13,014 nucleotides of DNA from Clostridia bacterium (GTDB taxonomy: Bacteria > Bacillota > DSM-16504 > Desulfitibacterales > Desulfitibacteraceae): the NCBI GenBank assembly GCA_018333845.1, contig JAGXSK010000109.1:1-13014 (forward strand), written 5' to 3'. The notes under the pieces are model-generated. The model had not been told where the DNA came from. It saw only the letters and a list, made by a program, of their open reading frames with translations, and ran no database searches. The translations under genes were made by a program, and so were the position numbers. Positions 1 to 7,253 of the stretch are shown piece by piece; position 1 is the stretch's first letter, and each line of letters begins with the position of its first letter.

Positions 1-1011
1 GTAATAGCTGCACTTCAAGGCAAAGAAGTTGACAGGCTTCCTGTTATAAACCCCACATCTGTTGCTACCCTTGAAAGCATGATAAAGGTGCAGGCCTTTT
101 TCCCAAGGGCACATTATGATGCTCAAAAAATGGCTTTACTGGCATCTGCCGGCCATGAATTACTAGGCTTTGATACTGTAGCTCCTTATTTTAGCATAGT
201 TCTAGAAGCGGCAGCCCTCGGTTGCAATATAGATTGGGGGAAAAAAGATACCATGCCTGAAGTTAAAAAGGATTTCATGAAAACCCCAGAAGTAAAAGTT
301 GATTTAAGGGGTTTTATTAATAAAAAGCCTGTTAAAGCACTTTTTGAAGCCATAGAGCTTTTAAAAAAAAGATATGATAACAGGGCAGCTGTAGTTGGCA
401 AGGCAATTGGACCATTAACACTAGCGTACCATTTATATGGTGTTCAAAGCTATCTTCTTAAATTAATTATTGAACCAGAAAGTGCCAGAAAAATAATGCA
501 GGATTTAGTAAAAGTCAGTTTGGAAATGGCCCATATTCAACTGGAGAAGGGGGCAGATGTGATTACATGGGCAGATCATGCTACCAGCAACCTGGTAAGC
601 GCTGCTTGCTATAAGGAATATCTACTGCCTATTCAGCAGGAAGCTGTAAAAGAAGTAAATAAATACTGTCCTGTTATATTACATACATGCGGGGATGCAA
701 CTGACAGATTCTCATACATTACCAAGGCGGGTTTTACAGCTTTCCATTTTGATTCACGCAATTCATTAGAAGATTTGCTGCAAACAGCCAAGAATCGTAT
801 TACATTAATTGGCGGTATAAACAACCCTCAACTTTTATTAAATGGAACCCCTGATGATATTAAACAAAAAGTTTTTCGGTTAATACATATGGGTATTAAC
901 CTGGTTTCACCAGAATGTGCTGTTCCAATACGGACTCCAAACAGTAACCTGATGGAAATAGTTAAGGCCGTTAAGAGTTTCAATAGACAAGTGAAGAAGG
1001 CAAAACTATAA
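1..1011 (+). CDS. MtaA/CmuA-family (uroporphyrinogen decarboxylase fold) methyltransferase, 5' end outside window
   Basis: The protein belongs to the UroD-fold methyltransferases that move methyl groups between a methylated corrinoid protein and a thiol such as coenzyme M (MtaA/CmuA group); it is cytosolic. The frame is open from base 1. The residues before the ATG at 79 (including V-D-R-L-P-V-I-N-P-T) are typical of the family N-terminus, so ATG 79 is an internal Met and the true start lies upstream. The visible part is 336 residues, close to full family length. A zinc site of the form H-x-C...C is seen as His228 and Cys230, with Cys306 near the C-terminus (numbered from base 1). These residues separate it from true uroporphyrinogen decarboxylase. 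The substrate is unknown; a corrinoid protein gene would be expected upstream. An intrinsic terminator lies 164 bases after the stop. Family assignment is firm; the methyl acceptor is not known. Confidence 0.85.
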   Translation, partial: VIAALQGKEVDRLPVINPTSVATLESMIKVQAFFPRAHYDAQKMALLASAGHELLGFDTVAPYFSIVLEAAALGCNIDWGKKDTMPEVKKDFMKTPEVKVDLRGFINKKPVKALFEAIELLKKRYDNRAAVVGKAIGPLTLAYHLYGVQSYLLKLIIEPESARKIMQDLVKVSLEMAHIQLEKGADVITWADHATSNLVSAACYKEYLLPIQQEAVKEVNKYCPVILHTCGDATDRFSYITKAGFTAFHFDSRNSLEDLLQTAKNRITLIGGINNPQLLLNGTPDDIKQKVFRLIHMGINLVSPECAVPIRTPNSNLMEIVKAVKSFNRQVKKAKL

Positions 1012-1174
1012 ACATGATTGTGTTGAAGTTTTAGGCAAGAAATCTAACGCCTCTAAACCAAATGGCTTGCCTGCCAAACAAAAGTCGCAAGAATGTTAAA
1101 AATCCATCTTCCAATAAGGTGCAGGGCTTTTTATAATCTTTAAAAAAGCTTAAGACTTTTCTTGACTAAGCTAT

Positions 1175-1212
1175 ATGGGGTTTGAGGACGGCATCTTCAA
1201 ACCCCATTTTCT
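1175..1212 (+). terminator. Rho-independent terminator after the methyltransferase gene
   Basis: Arms at 1175-1188 and 1194-1207 form a 14-bp stem with one G-U pair and a 5-base loop, followed by TTTT. The T-run is on the + strand side only, so it fits the end of the methyltransferase transcript. Confidence 0.85.
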
Positions 1213-1257
1213 TATTTGTCTCCTTATAGTGCCAATGTTTAGCGGCAATTCTATATG

Positions 1258-1515
1258 CTAATCATCAAAGGTCAGCTCCATTGTTTTAGCCTTGACCCTT
1301 TCCAGCATATTGAGTTGATTCTCCAGCTTTTCTATCTCCTTCTTCTCTCCAAATAGACTAAGTATGATCATTCCTTCTTCAGCGCAGTTTTTTGTTTCAT
1401 GCAGGCCTAGTCTAACTGAAATGATACACCCATACCTTGTAAGCAACTCCTGTACTTTTACAGCAGAACCTGTTCTTTTGTCAATCAAGATGGCCATTAC
1501 ACAATTGCATTTCAT
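1258..1515 (-). CDS. Small ACT-like regulator of the TM1266 / iron-only hydrogenase system regulator type
   Basis: This 85-residue protein has the beta-alpha-beta arrangement of small ACT/NikR-C-like proteins. It starts with a strand (M-A-I-L-I-D), followed by a helix (V-K-V-Q-E-L-L), a second strand with the R-L-G-L-H segment, and a long helix ending in a V-K-A-K-T-M-E-L strand. Relatives near FeFe-hydrogenase maturation genes are called iron-only hydrogenase system regulators; their ligand is unknown. ATG 1515 is supported by AAGGAGGT about 8 bases upstream on the minus strand. Three cysteines lie in or near the fold (Cys3, Cys5 and one in the mid loop), possibly a metal or redox feature. 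No hydrogenase gene is visible, so the functional link is inferred from family only. It sits alone, convergent with the methyltransferase gene. Confidence 0.65.
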   Translation of the reverse strand: MKCNCVMAILIDKRTGSAVKVQELLTRYGCIISVRLGLHETKNCAEEGMIILSLFGEKKEIEKLENQLNMLERVKAKTMELTFDD

Positions 1516-1882
1516 AGGAAATTACCTCCTTGGCTGTTTATATATATGGATTTATATTTACTCCATTTTACCATTATTTTAATTGAACTACATCTTTTTT
1601 ATACTATCAGCATTAAGCCCTGCAAGGCAGATAGTGATCAGTCATTTACTAGCCTAGGCTTTCGCCGGCGTCAAAGACCTGATGCCCCAAAGAACTGGTA
1701 GTTCTATGCATTGACAAAGCACAATGCTATAGAACTACTGGCACAAGCCAAATTTTGTTTTATATAGGACTTACAGGGTTGTTAATAGTTTGCAGTCGTA
1801 AAAAAATAAGCTTATTTAGCAACATTTAGCAGGATTTTTCATAACTTTGTCGAAAAATTTTAAATCTAGGGAGGTTGGTAAA
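1516..1882. other. Gene-free region with strong inverted repeats, possible structured RNA
   Basis: No convincing gene lies in these 367 bases. A long hairpin has arms at 1698-1713 and 1722-1738 (16 pairs, one bulged base, 8-base loop). A smaller hairpin has GGCGTC around 1667-1672 pairing with GATGCC around 1681-1686, next to a GGC-TTTC-GCC element. An outer CTATC...GATAG pair lies around 1605-1635, and AATAAGCTTATT at 1805-1816 is a perfect palindrome. None is followed by a T-run, so they do not look like terminators. I could not match the region to a known riboswitch on either strand. It must also hold the promoters for the flanking divergent genes, but none stands out. Confidence 0.4.
1867..1874 (+). 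promoter_or_regulatory. Ribosome binding site fixing a TTG start at 1883
   Basis: AGGGAGGT ends 8 bases before TTG 1883. No such site precedes the earlier in-frame start at 1847. Confidence 0.75.
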
Positions 1883-2335
1883 TTGGAGAATTCTGTATTG
1901 GCCCTATTTCTGCAGGCAATTCCAGAGATGATTGCTTTTTCCATGCTGGTCCTGGCCATGAACAGGGATATGAAAAACTGGAAAGAGGCAGTTCTAATGG
2001 GAGTTATACTGGCACTGGCATTGCATTTTATTAGAATGCTTCCCATTTCCTTTGGCATACATACTCTGATTTTTATTGGTTTAGCCATTATTTCATATAA
2101 TCTGGTATTTAAAATCAACTTTACTATAATTGTAAAAGCTGTTCTACTAGGAACGCTCCTGATTGTTTTTGGGGAGGCCCTGTCTTTTCTGCTAATTATT
2201 AAGGTTCTGGGATTTACTTTTGAGGAGCTCACCAGCAGCGCCTTTTTATGGATAACTTCGGGGTGGCTTCATATCATTATGACTCTCGTGGTTGCATATT
2301 TTCTGTTTAAAAAAGGCAGGAGAGAGGTTGTTTAA
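1883..2335 (+). CDS. Small polytopic membrane protein of the agr-like cassette
   Basis: This is a 150-residue, very hydrophobic protein with about four to five membrane helices, including segments near residues 5-24, 32-52, 57-73, 80-105 and 120-142, and a basic end (K-K-G-R-R). The P-E-M and G-I-H-T-L segments resemble, from memory, the N-terminal membrane domain of AgrC-like GHKL sensor kinases in Clostridia. Here there is no kinase domain, because the frame ends cleanly at 2335. Start is TTG 1883 with AGGGAGGT 8 bases before it. Its stop overlaps the agrB start by one base (TAATG), indicating translational coupling and a shared operon. Possible roles are peptide reception, export or help to AgrB; all are inference. 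It could also be a family member with no link to sensing. Confidence 0.7.
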   Translation: MENSVLALFLQAIPEMIAFSMLVLAMNRDMKNWKEAVLMGVILALALHFIRMLPISFGIHTLIFIGLAIISYNLVFKINFTIIVKAVLLGTLLIVFGEALSFLLIIKVLGFTFEELTSSAFLWITSGWLHIIMTLVVAYFLFKKGRREVV

Positions 2336-2946
2336 TGCTAGAGCAATTATTAAATAAATTTATCACCTCCCAGGGTTCAAAGCTGGAAATGGATGAGGAA
2401 AAGATGGCTGTAGCCAACTATGGCCTGCAGATAATTGTATACTCTACCATTGGAGTTATCCTTATATTTTTTATTGCTAGCTTACTTGGGGCTGTAATGG
2501 CTGCCTTTGCTGCTTTTATTACGGCTGCCTTGCTGAGGACTTTTTCCGGGGGAGCCCACTGCAAGGGGCCCCTTAAATGTATGAGCATAACATGCATGGT
2601 TTTTCCTCTTCTGGGGGTTATTTCAGTAAATATTTCAGCTTCTGCTGCAGCTTATTCCTACTACACTACAGGTATAATCTTTCTATTTGCCCTACTGAGT
2701 TTTTACAAGTTTGCCCCTGTGGATTGTGCAAACAAGCCCATAACATGTTCCCTGCAGAAAAAACAGCTGAGACTTGTATCATTTTCACTCATAAGCATTT
2801 TTTTGCTTTTGTCAATAGTTTTCCAGTACAGGTATTATGAAATAGTATTAGCGGGTCAATTGGGCATCCTGTGGCAGAGCCTTACGCTTTGGCCCTTGAG
2901 CATAAAAATAACCCAAAGGTATGATCAGCTATTAGCAAAAAATTGA
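2335..2946 (+). CDS. agrB: AgrB-like accessory gene regulator protein, peptide-processing membrane endopeptidase
   Basis: AgrB is a membrane cysteine endopeptidase that removes the C-terminal tail of AgrD and helps form the ring of the autoinducing peptide. This 203-residue protein has the family layout. A cytoplasmic N-terminal helix (about 1-25) and a hydrophobic segment (about 31-66) are followed by the catalytic region R-T-F-S-G-G-A-H-C. His75 and Cys82 stand seven residues apart, the same spacing as the His/Cys pair of staphylococcal AgrB. Four further hydrophobic stretches follow to about residue 195. The gene is coupled to the small membrane protein upstream (1-base overlap) and lies 15 bases before the AgrD gene. 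Both catalytic residues are intact, so it is likely active. Confidence 0.92.
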   Translation: MLEQLLNKFITSQGSKLEMDEEKMAVANYGLQIIVYSTIGVILIFFIASLLGAVMAAFAAFITAALLRTFSGGAHCKGPLKCMSITCMVFPLLGVISVNISASAAAYSYYTTGIIFLFALLSFYKFAPVDCANKPITCSLQKKQLRLVSFSLISIFLLLSIVFQYRYYEIVLAGQLGILWQSLTLWPLSIKITQRYDQLLAKN

Positions 2947-2961
2947 AAGGAGCGAAGATGT

Positions 2962-3096
2962 ATGTTTAGTAAAGTAAAGTTAGCGGCTTTGAGCGGTTTA
3001 TTTGCAATACTTAGTTTAGTGGCTTTTGCAAGTGCAGCCTCAGCAAGTGTATTCGCGCATTATCAGCCCAATCTTCCAAAGTCTTTAAGAAAATAA
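2962..3096 (+). CDS. agrD: AgrD-like cyclic lactone autoinducer prepeptide with Ser in place of Cys
   Basis: This 44-residue peptide is the expected AgrB substrate. It has a basic, amphipathic N-terminal half (F-S-K-V-K-L, then a hydrophobic stretch about residues 7-26), a small-residue linker, then S29-V-F-A-H33, then the recognition tail Y-Q-P-N-L-P-K-S-L-R-K. In clostridial AgrD peptides the ring is a Cys plus four residues directly before (H/Y)-Q-P-x-x-P-x-x-L. By that alignment Ser29 takes the place of Cys, so the mature product would be a five-residue lactone rather than a thiolactone. There is no cysteine anywhere in the peptide. ATG 2962 is preceded by AAAGGAG (2946-2952). An earlier ATG at 2958 is out of frame and stops after three codons. 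Position right after agrB supports the call. Confidence 0.88.
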   Translation: MFSKVKLAALSGLFAILSLVAFASAASASVFAHYQPNLPKSLRK

Positions 3097-3110
3097 TAAT
3101 GTAGTAGAAG

Positions 3111-3139
3111 CAAGGGTGATAAAAATCACCCTTGTTCTA
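3111..3139 (+). terminator. Hairpin terminator after agrD
   Basis: A perfect 10-bp stem, CAAGGGTGAT (3111-3120) with ATCACCCTTG (3125-3134), and an AAAA loop, follows the agrD stop by 14 bases. The downstream tail (TTCTATAAAG) is a weak T-tract, so some read-through into the next gene is likely. Confidence 0.65.
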
Positions 3140-3140
3140 T

Positions 3141-3146
3141 AAAGGG
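3141..3146 (+). promoter_or_regulatory. Ribosome binding site for the GGDEF/HD-GYP gene
   Basis: AAAGGG lies 10 bases before TTG 3157. A TTG at 3148 is only 1 base from the site and so is an unlikely start. Confidence 0.5.
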
Positions 3147-3156
3147 ATTGATAAAA

Positions 3157-4836
3157 TTGAATCTTAAGAGAAAACATTCAAAAAAAGTTAATGAAATTAT
3201 TATAGTAGCTCAATTTTTTTCTATAATTATCGTTTCCGTAGCTGTAGTTAACCATTTTCAAATTAAAAGTTTTCAAAGTTTTAGTGATAATATGCTTAAT
3301 TTTTTCTACTTTGCTATGGTTTTTACACTTTTTTTAATTATAGGTTTGTTGTATCTTGAAAAGAATTTTATAAAACGGTCTGATAAAAAGATAACCTGGT
3401 ACAGCTATTTTTTTAACATTTCCTTGCTTTTAATTGTAGTTTTTATTATTAACCTAACTGGTAAGGAGCAAAGCCCCTTTGAAATATTGTTCATTTTGCC
3501 GGTGATTACCACGGCCATTACCCATGGTGTAAGGGGAGGTTTATTTTTTGCTGGAGTTGAAAGTGCATATATTTTTTCCTACCATTATCCTGCAGCCATG
3601 GCCTCACATAGCTTAACACTAGACACAAGCATCATGTATATAAGCATTTTGTTTTTAGCAGCCTGGCTTATTGGCAGCTTTACTGAACTGGAGCATAAAA
3701 CAAGAACAAAGTTAGAAAATCTTGTTAATATAGATGCATTAACTGAACTTAGCAATCATCGCCATTTTCAGGAGGTTCTTCATAATAAAATATCAGCGGC
3801 TGACCGAAAAAAAGAGCAGCTGTCTCTAATTTTTGGAGATGTTGATTATTTCAAGTATTACAATGATATATTTGGGCATCAAGAGGGGGATAAAGTTTTA
3901 CAAACAATAGGAAAAATATTAGCAGAAAATTTGCCGCCAAACTGTATTGCAGCCCGCTATGGAGGAGATGAGTTTGCCATCATACTGCCCTGTTATTCTC
4001 AGGGTGAAGCAGTTGAAGTTGCAGAAAGGTTAAGAAAAAAGGTAGAAGAAATCCATTTTTTTGGACAAGAGCACCTTCCTCAAGAAAACATTACCCTTTC
4101 CCTGGGTGTTGCAACCTTCCCCGAAAATGCAAAAACTCCAAAAGAGTTGTTAAGTGTAGCTGATGAAGCCCTTTATAGTGCAAAATACATGCACAGAAAT
4201 AAAGTGAAGCTTTATTTTTCAGTCCTAGATGAGCTAAAATCAAAGCTTAAAGACGATGAAACTGAAATTATCAGCTCGTTACGAACCTTCTTAAGCATTA
4301 TAAATGCCAAGGATAGATATACCTATGGGCATTCTGAAAGAGTAATGGAATATGCAGTAGAGATGGCTGAAACATTGAACTTTACAAAAGAGAAAACTGA
4401 TATTTTAAAATACAGTGCTTTTTTGCATGATATAGGAAAGATTGAAGTTGACAGATACATATTAAGCAAACAAACAACATTGACTTGTGAGGAAATGGAA
4501 GTTATGAAAAAACACACTACTAATGGTGCTGATATAATACGACCTATCAAACCCCTTTATAAATGTGCGGATATAATTAAATATCACCATGAAAACTTTG
4601 ATGGGAGCGGTTATCCTGACAAGCTAAGTGGCAGACATATCCCTGTGGGGGCAAGGATCCTGCGTATTATAGATAGCTATGATGCCATGGTGACAGACAG
4701 GCCCTATCGCAATGGCATATCCTGGTTTGAGGCCCTGGAAGAGCTTAAAAAATATGCCGGGACATACTATGATCCATATCTGGTTACTATATTTTCCAGA
4801 GTAATTAATACAAGATACAACAATCAAGTTTCTTAG
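3157..4836 (+). CDS. Membrane-anchored cyclic-di-GMP enzyme with GGDEF and HD-GYP domains
   Basis: This 559-residue protein joins a diguanylate cyclase domain (c-di-GMP synthesis from GTP) to an HD-GYP phosphodiesterase domain (c-di-GMP hydrolysis). Residues 1-178 hold about six membrane helices. The GGDEF domain (about 185-352) has the D-x-L-T-x-L-x-N-H start and an intact G-G-D-E-F at 269-273. The inhibitory I-site (R-x-x-D before the motif) is replaced by P-P-N-C. The HD-GYP domain (about 370-550) has the K-D-R-Y-T-Y-G-H-S opening, H-D-I-G-K at 424-428, H-H at 477-478, G-Y-P at 485-487 and a D-x-Y-D-A-M segment, all as in active enzymes. Both activities look possible; which dominates is unknown. 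TTG 3157 is chosen for its spacing from AAAGGG. It starts 61 bases after agrD and may share its transcript, which hints that the membrane part senses something linked to that system (inference). Confidence 0.9.
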   Translation: MNLKRKHSKKVNEIIIVAQFFSIIIVSVAVVNHFQIKSFQSFSDNMLNFFYFAMVFTLFLIIGLLYLEKNFIKRSDKKITWYSYFFNISLLLIVVFIINLTGKEQSPFEILFILPVITTAITHGVRGGLFFAGVESAYIFSYHYPAAMASHSLTLDTSIMYISILFLAAWLIGSFTELEHKTRTKLENLVNIDALTELSNHRHFQEVLHNKISAADRKKEQLSLIFGDVDYFKYYNDIFGHQEGDKVLQTIGKILAENLPPNCIAARYGGDEFAIILPCYSQGEAVEVAERLRKKVEEIHFFGQEHLPQENITLSLGVATFPENAKTPKELLSVADEALYSAKYMHRNKVKLYFSVLDELKSKLKDDETEIISSLRTFLSIINAKDRYTYGHSERVMEYAVEMAETLNFTKEKTDILKYSAFLHDIGKIEVDRYILSKQTTLTCEEMEVMKKHTTNGADIIRPIKPLYKCADIIKYHHENFDGSGYPDKLSGRHIPVGARILRIIDSYDAMVTDRPYRNGISWFEALEELKKYAGTYYDPYLVTIFSRVINTRYNNQVS

Positions 4837-4860
4837 CTATTTAATATGCAGGTGCTCTAG

Positions 4861-4896
4861 TTTAGGATGGTTTCTTAAAAAAGAAACCATCCTAAA
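4861..4896 (+). terminator. Perfect 16-bp inverted repeat after the c-di-GMP gene
   Basis: Arms 4861-4876 and 4881-4896 are perfectly complementary with an AAAA loop. There is no T-run outside the stem. It is probably a terminator or an mRNA 3'-end stabiliser 25 bases after the stop. Confidence 0.5.
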
Positions 4897-4936
4897 GACA
4901 TATTAAACAATATATGTTACTAGGCTGGAACCACAA

Positions 4937-4966
4937 AAAACAGGGCACTTATGTACCCTGTTTTAA
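4937..4966. terminator. Bidirectional intrinsic terminator between convergent operons
   Basis: AAAACAGGG (4937-4945) pairs with CCCTGTTTT (4956-4964) around a 10-base loop. On the minus strand the stem is followed by TTTTTT, ending the lut-like operon 14 bases past its last stop. On the plus strand it ends in TTTT and can stop the c-di-GMP gene transcript. Confidence 0.85.
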
Positions 4967-4979
4967 TTAATAATTTGAT

Positions 4980-6188
4980 CTAGCCTGAATATCCAAGGGC
5001 TACTATTCTTTTGCGCAGCTCGGTTATCATTGAAGGAACATCAATTTTTACGGGACAGCGTTCCACGCATCGTCCGCAGCGCAGACAATTATAGATTAGT
5101 GGAGCGGCATTATCAAGGCCTCCGGCAACGAATGCTGTCCAGATTGCTCCTATTCCTCCTAAATACCGGAAACCAAAATGACCTGCTACCTGCTGAAAAA
5201 CCGGGCATTCGTACATACAGCCGCCGCATCTCAGGCAATGGAGACCTTGTTTGAACAGGTCCTCCCCAGCCATATTAGAACGGCCGTTATCAACAAAAAT
5301 CACATGGATTTCTGCTGGCCCATGGGCTCCATAGGTTGTAACCTTCTCAATATCACCTGTTTTGCTGGGGCCGCTAATTATATTCACATAACCTGGAACG
5401 GTGTAATTGGCATAACGCCAGGTTACTTCAGAAACCTTCATGGCATCCTGGAATGTGGGTACCACCTTTTCAATGCCTACCAGGACAACATGTACCGGAG
5501 GAACCGCTGTACAAATTCTGGCATTTCCTTCATTCTCAATTATTACCATTGCACCTGTGTCCGCGGCCACAACATTAGAGCCGCTCATGCCTATATCTGC
5601 GTTAAAATACTTATCTCTCAGGAATTCCTTGACCGCTGCAACCTCCTTGGCAATATCTGGTTCAATGGGGCGGCCAAAAAACTCTGTGAATACTTCAGCC
5701 ACCTGTTCCCTGGGCACATGGATGGAGGGAGACACAATGTGCATGGGCCTTTCATTCCTTAGCTGGAGGATGAACTCACCTAAATCTGTTTCCCAAACCT
5801 CATTCCCCTTTTCTATGAGATATTCTCTAACTTCCAACTCTTCTGCCAGAATGCTCTTGCCCTTTACTACAATTTTTTTAGTACCAATTATATCAGAGGT
5901 CAGCTGGAGGGCATCTTCCCTGGTCTTTGCAAAATAAGTCTTTCCCTTGTTTAGTTCAATGGATTCTCTGGCCTGGTCAACTAACTCCTTCATCCTTTTG
6001 ATAGATTCTTTTTTTAGCTCAATTACTTCTTCAGCCATCTGCACTGTATGGGGATGTCTTTCAAGGGCAGCCTTTGTATTGCTTCTGTATGACTTAACTG
6101 CGCGGGAAAGGGCTACTTCAATGTTTTTGTCATTTGCTGCCTTGTTAAGTTCAGCAGTATACTTTTGGAACTTTTTTTCTAAAGACAT
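4980..6188 (-). CDS. lutB: LutB-like LUD-domain protein with two [4Fe-4S] clusters
   Basis: LutB-type proteins form part of a cytosolic iron-sulfur complex that oxidises L-lactate (LutABC); relatives act on other 2-hydroxyacids. This 402-residue copy has a LUD domain (about 60-300), seen in the I-G-M-S-G-S-N-V-V-A-A-D-T-G segment and the I-E-K-V-V-P-T motif. A C-terminal ferredoxin part follows with two sets of ligands, Cys318/321/324/328 and Cys368/371/374/378, each ending in C-P. It is shorter than typical LutB (about 475 residues) because the sequence stops soon after the second cluster. ATG 6188 overlaps the LutA-like stop by one base (TAATG), and GGGGGAT lies just upstream. No LutC or lactate permease is in the window, so lactate as the substrate is inferred; electron transfer for another hydroxyacid is possible. 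Confidence 0.82.
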   Translation of the reverse strand: MSLEKKFQKYTAELNKAANDKNIEVALSRAVKSYRSNTKAALERHPHTVQMAEEVIELKKESIKRMKELVDQARESIELNKGKTYFAKTREDALQLTSDIIGTKKIVVKGKSILAEELEVREYLIEKGNEVWETDLGEFILQLRNERPMHIVSPSIHVPREQVAEVFTEFFGRPIEPDIAKEVAAVKEFLRDKYFNADIGMSGSNVVAADTGAMVIIENEGNARICTAVPPVHVVLVGIEKVVPTFQDAMKVSEVTWRYANYTVPGYVNIISGPSKTGDIEKVTTYGAHGPAEIHVIFVDNGRSNMAGEDLFKQGLHCLRCGGCMYECPVFQQVAGHFGFRYLGGIGAIWTAFVAGGLDNAAPLIYNCLRCGRCVERCPVKIDVPSMITELRKRIVALGYSG

Positions 6189-7207
6189 TAAGCAATCCCC
6201 CTATAAAGAAATTCAATAAAGTCCTCAAGCTGTAGAGTGCTTTTTTTGCTGTCAATGCCCTTATCCAGGGCAGCCATACAATAGGGACAAAAGGTTATGA
6301 TTAATTCTGCGCCTGTCTCTTCCAACTCTTTTACCCTATAGCTGGCGATTCTTCCAGAGATATCTGGAAACAGTATTTTGCATGGTCCGCCACAGCAAGT
6401 AGTCCATTTACCATTTTGCTCAGCTTCCACCATGGTAATTCCTTCAAATTTGCTGAGGATGCTGCGTATTTCCTCGGTAATACCAAGTTCCCTGGCCATC
6501 CTGCATGAATCATGGATTACTACTTTGCCAGAGAAGCCTGAGAGATTGAGCTTCTTTTCTGCGGTTAACAGTTCAGAAACCATGTCAACAAAGGTTCTTA
6601 CCTCCACGTTAAAGTCATCTATCAGCTTTGGATATACCAGCTTAAAAACCTCAGCTGAGTGGGGGGAGAGGCAGATTATGGTTTTTGCACCAGTTTCATT
6701 AATTAAAGAGACTACTTTCTGGGCATGTATTTTCAAGTCATCCCAAAAACCAAGCTCATAAAGGAGAGCTCCGCTATAAAGCTCTCGTTCCCCTAAATAA
6801 TAGAAATTCAACCCTAATTCCTTGAGGATTGATGCGGCTTTATATGATATTTTATTGTAACGTTCCCGGTCCCTGGCCAATACGCTGGCATAAAGCTTCT
6901 CTGCACTGATGCCAGTTTTGTCTATTAAATTGCGCATACCCATCATCAATGAAAATACTTTGCTTCCCTGATCCATCATGGTCATGGCTTGCACCAGGCT
7001 ATCTATATACGGTATAAGCTGGTACTCCCCGCCGGTATAAAACAAATAGTCCTCACCCTGGAGGGGTAAGTTCAATTCCCTGGCCCAGGAGGCTATCTCA
7101 GAGCCTTTTAATGCCAGGGGATTTCCGTATTTGTTGATGTTACCCCTGATTACTTCCACGGACTGGGGAAGCATAAAATCCTTTGGGCTAATATTATGGT
7201 TTATCAT
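6188..7207 (-). CDS. lutA: LutA-like CCG-domain iron-sulfur protein with degenerate first CCG domain
   Basis: This 339-residue protein resembles LutA / GlpC / heterodisulfide reductase D proteins, which carry two cysteine-rich CCG domains. The C-terminal domain is intact: H-D-S-C (Cys235), C-C-G-G (271-274) and C-P-Y-C (307-310), able to hold an iron-sulfur cluster. The N-terminal half keeps the fold signature but lacks the ligands. Y-T-G-G stands at 57-60 where Y-x-G-C is usual, Y-S-G at 144-146 where C-C-G or C-S-G is usual, and S-P-H-S at 181-184 where C-P-H-C is usual. It is probably an electron-transfer partner of the LUD protein encoded next, with which it overlaps by one base. Start ATG 7207 has GAGGG only 3 bases away; Met12 is an alternative. 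A promoter with TTGACA lies at about 7254-7283. Whether it serves lactate is unproven. Confidence 0.78.
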   Translation of the reverse strand: MINHNISPKDFMLPQSVEVIRGNINKYGNPLALKGSEIASWARELNLPLQGEDYLFYTGGEYQLIPYIDSLVQAMTMMDQGSKVFSLMMGMRNLIDKTGISAEKLYASVLARDRERYNKISYKAASILKELGLNFYYLGERELYSGALLYELGFWDDLKIHAQKVVSLINETGAKTIICLSPHSAEVFKLVYPKLIDDFNVEVRTFVDMVSELLTAEKKLNLSGFSGKVVIHDSCRMARELGITEEIRSILSKFEGITMVEAEQNGKWTTCCGGPCKILFPDISGRIASYRVKELEETGAELIITFCPYCMAALDKGIDSKKSTLQLEDFIEFLYRGIA

Positions 7208-7253
7208 AGACCCTCACATCCTAATTATTAATTGTATTCCTAATGTTAAGACA

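Noticed and set aside
79..81. ATG 79 as the start of the methyltransferase
   Set aside because: The frame is open back to base 1 and the upstream residues match the family N-terminus, so the gene starts outside the window.
1816..2232. 138-codon open frame on the minus strand
   Set aside because: It lies opposite the small membrane protein gene, has no ribosome site, and its product has no recognisable pattern.
2958..2969. ATG 2958 as start of the peptide gene
   Set aside because: It runs into TAG after three codons; ATG 2962 is in the AgrD frame.
5178..5762. 194-codon open frame on the plus strand
   Set aside because: It is antisense to the clear LutB-like gene; the product is an unstructured mix of residues with no ribosome site.
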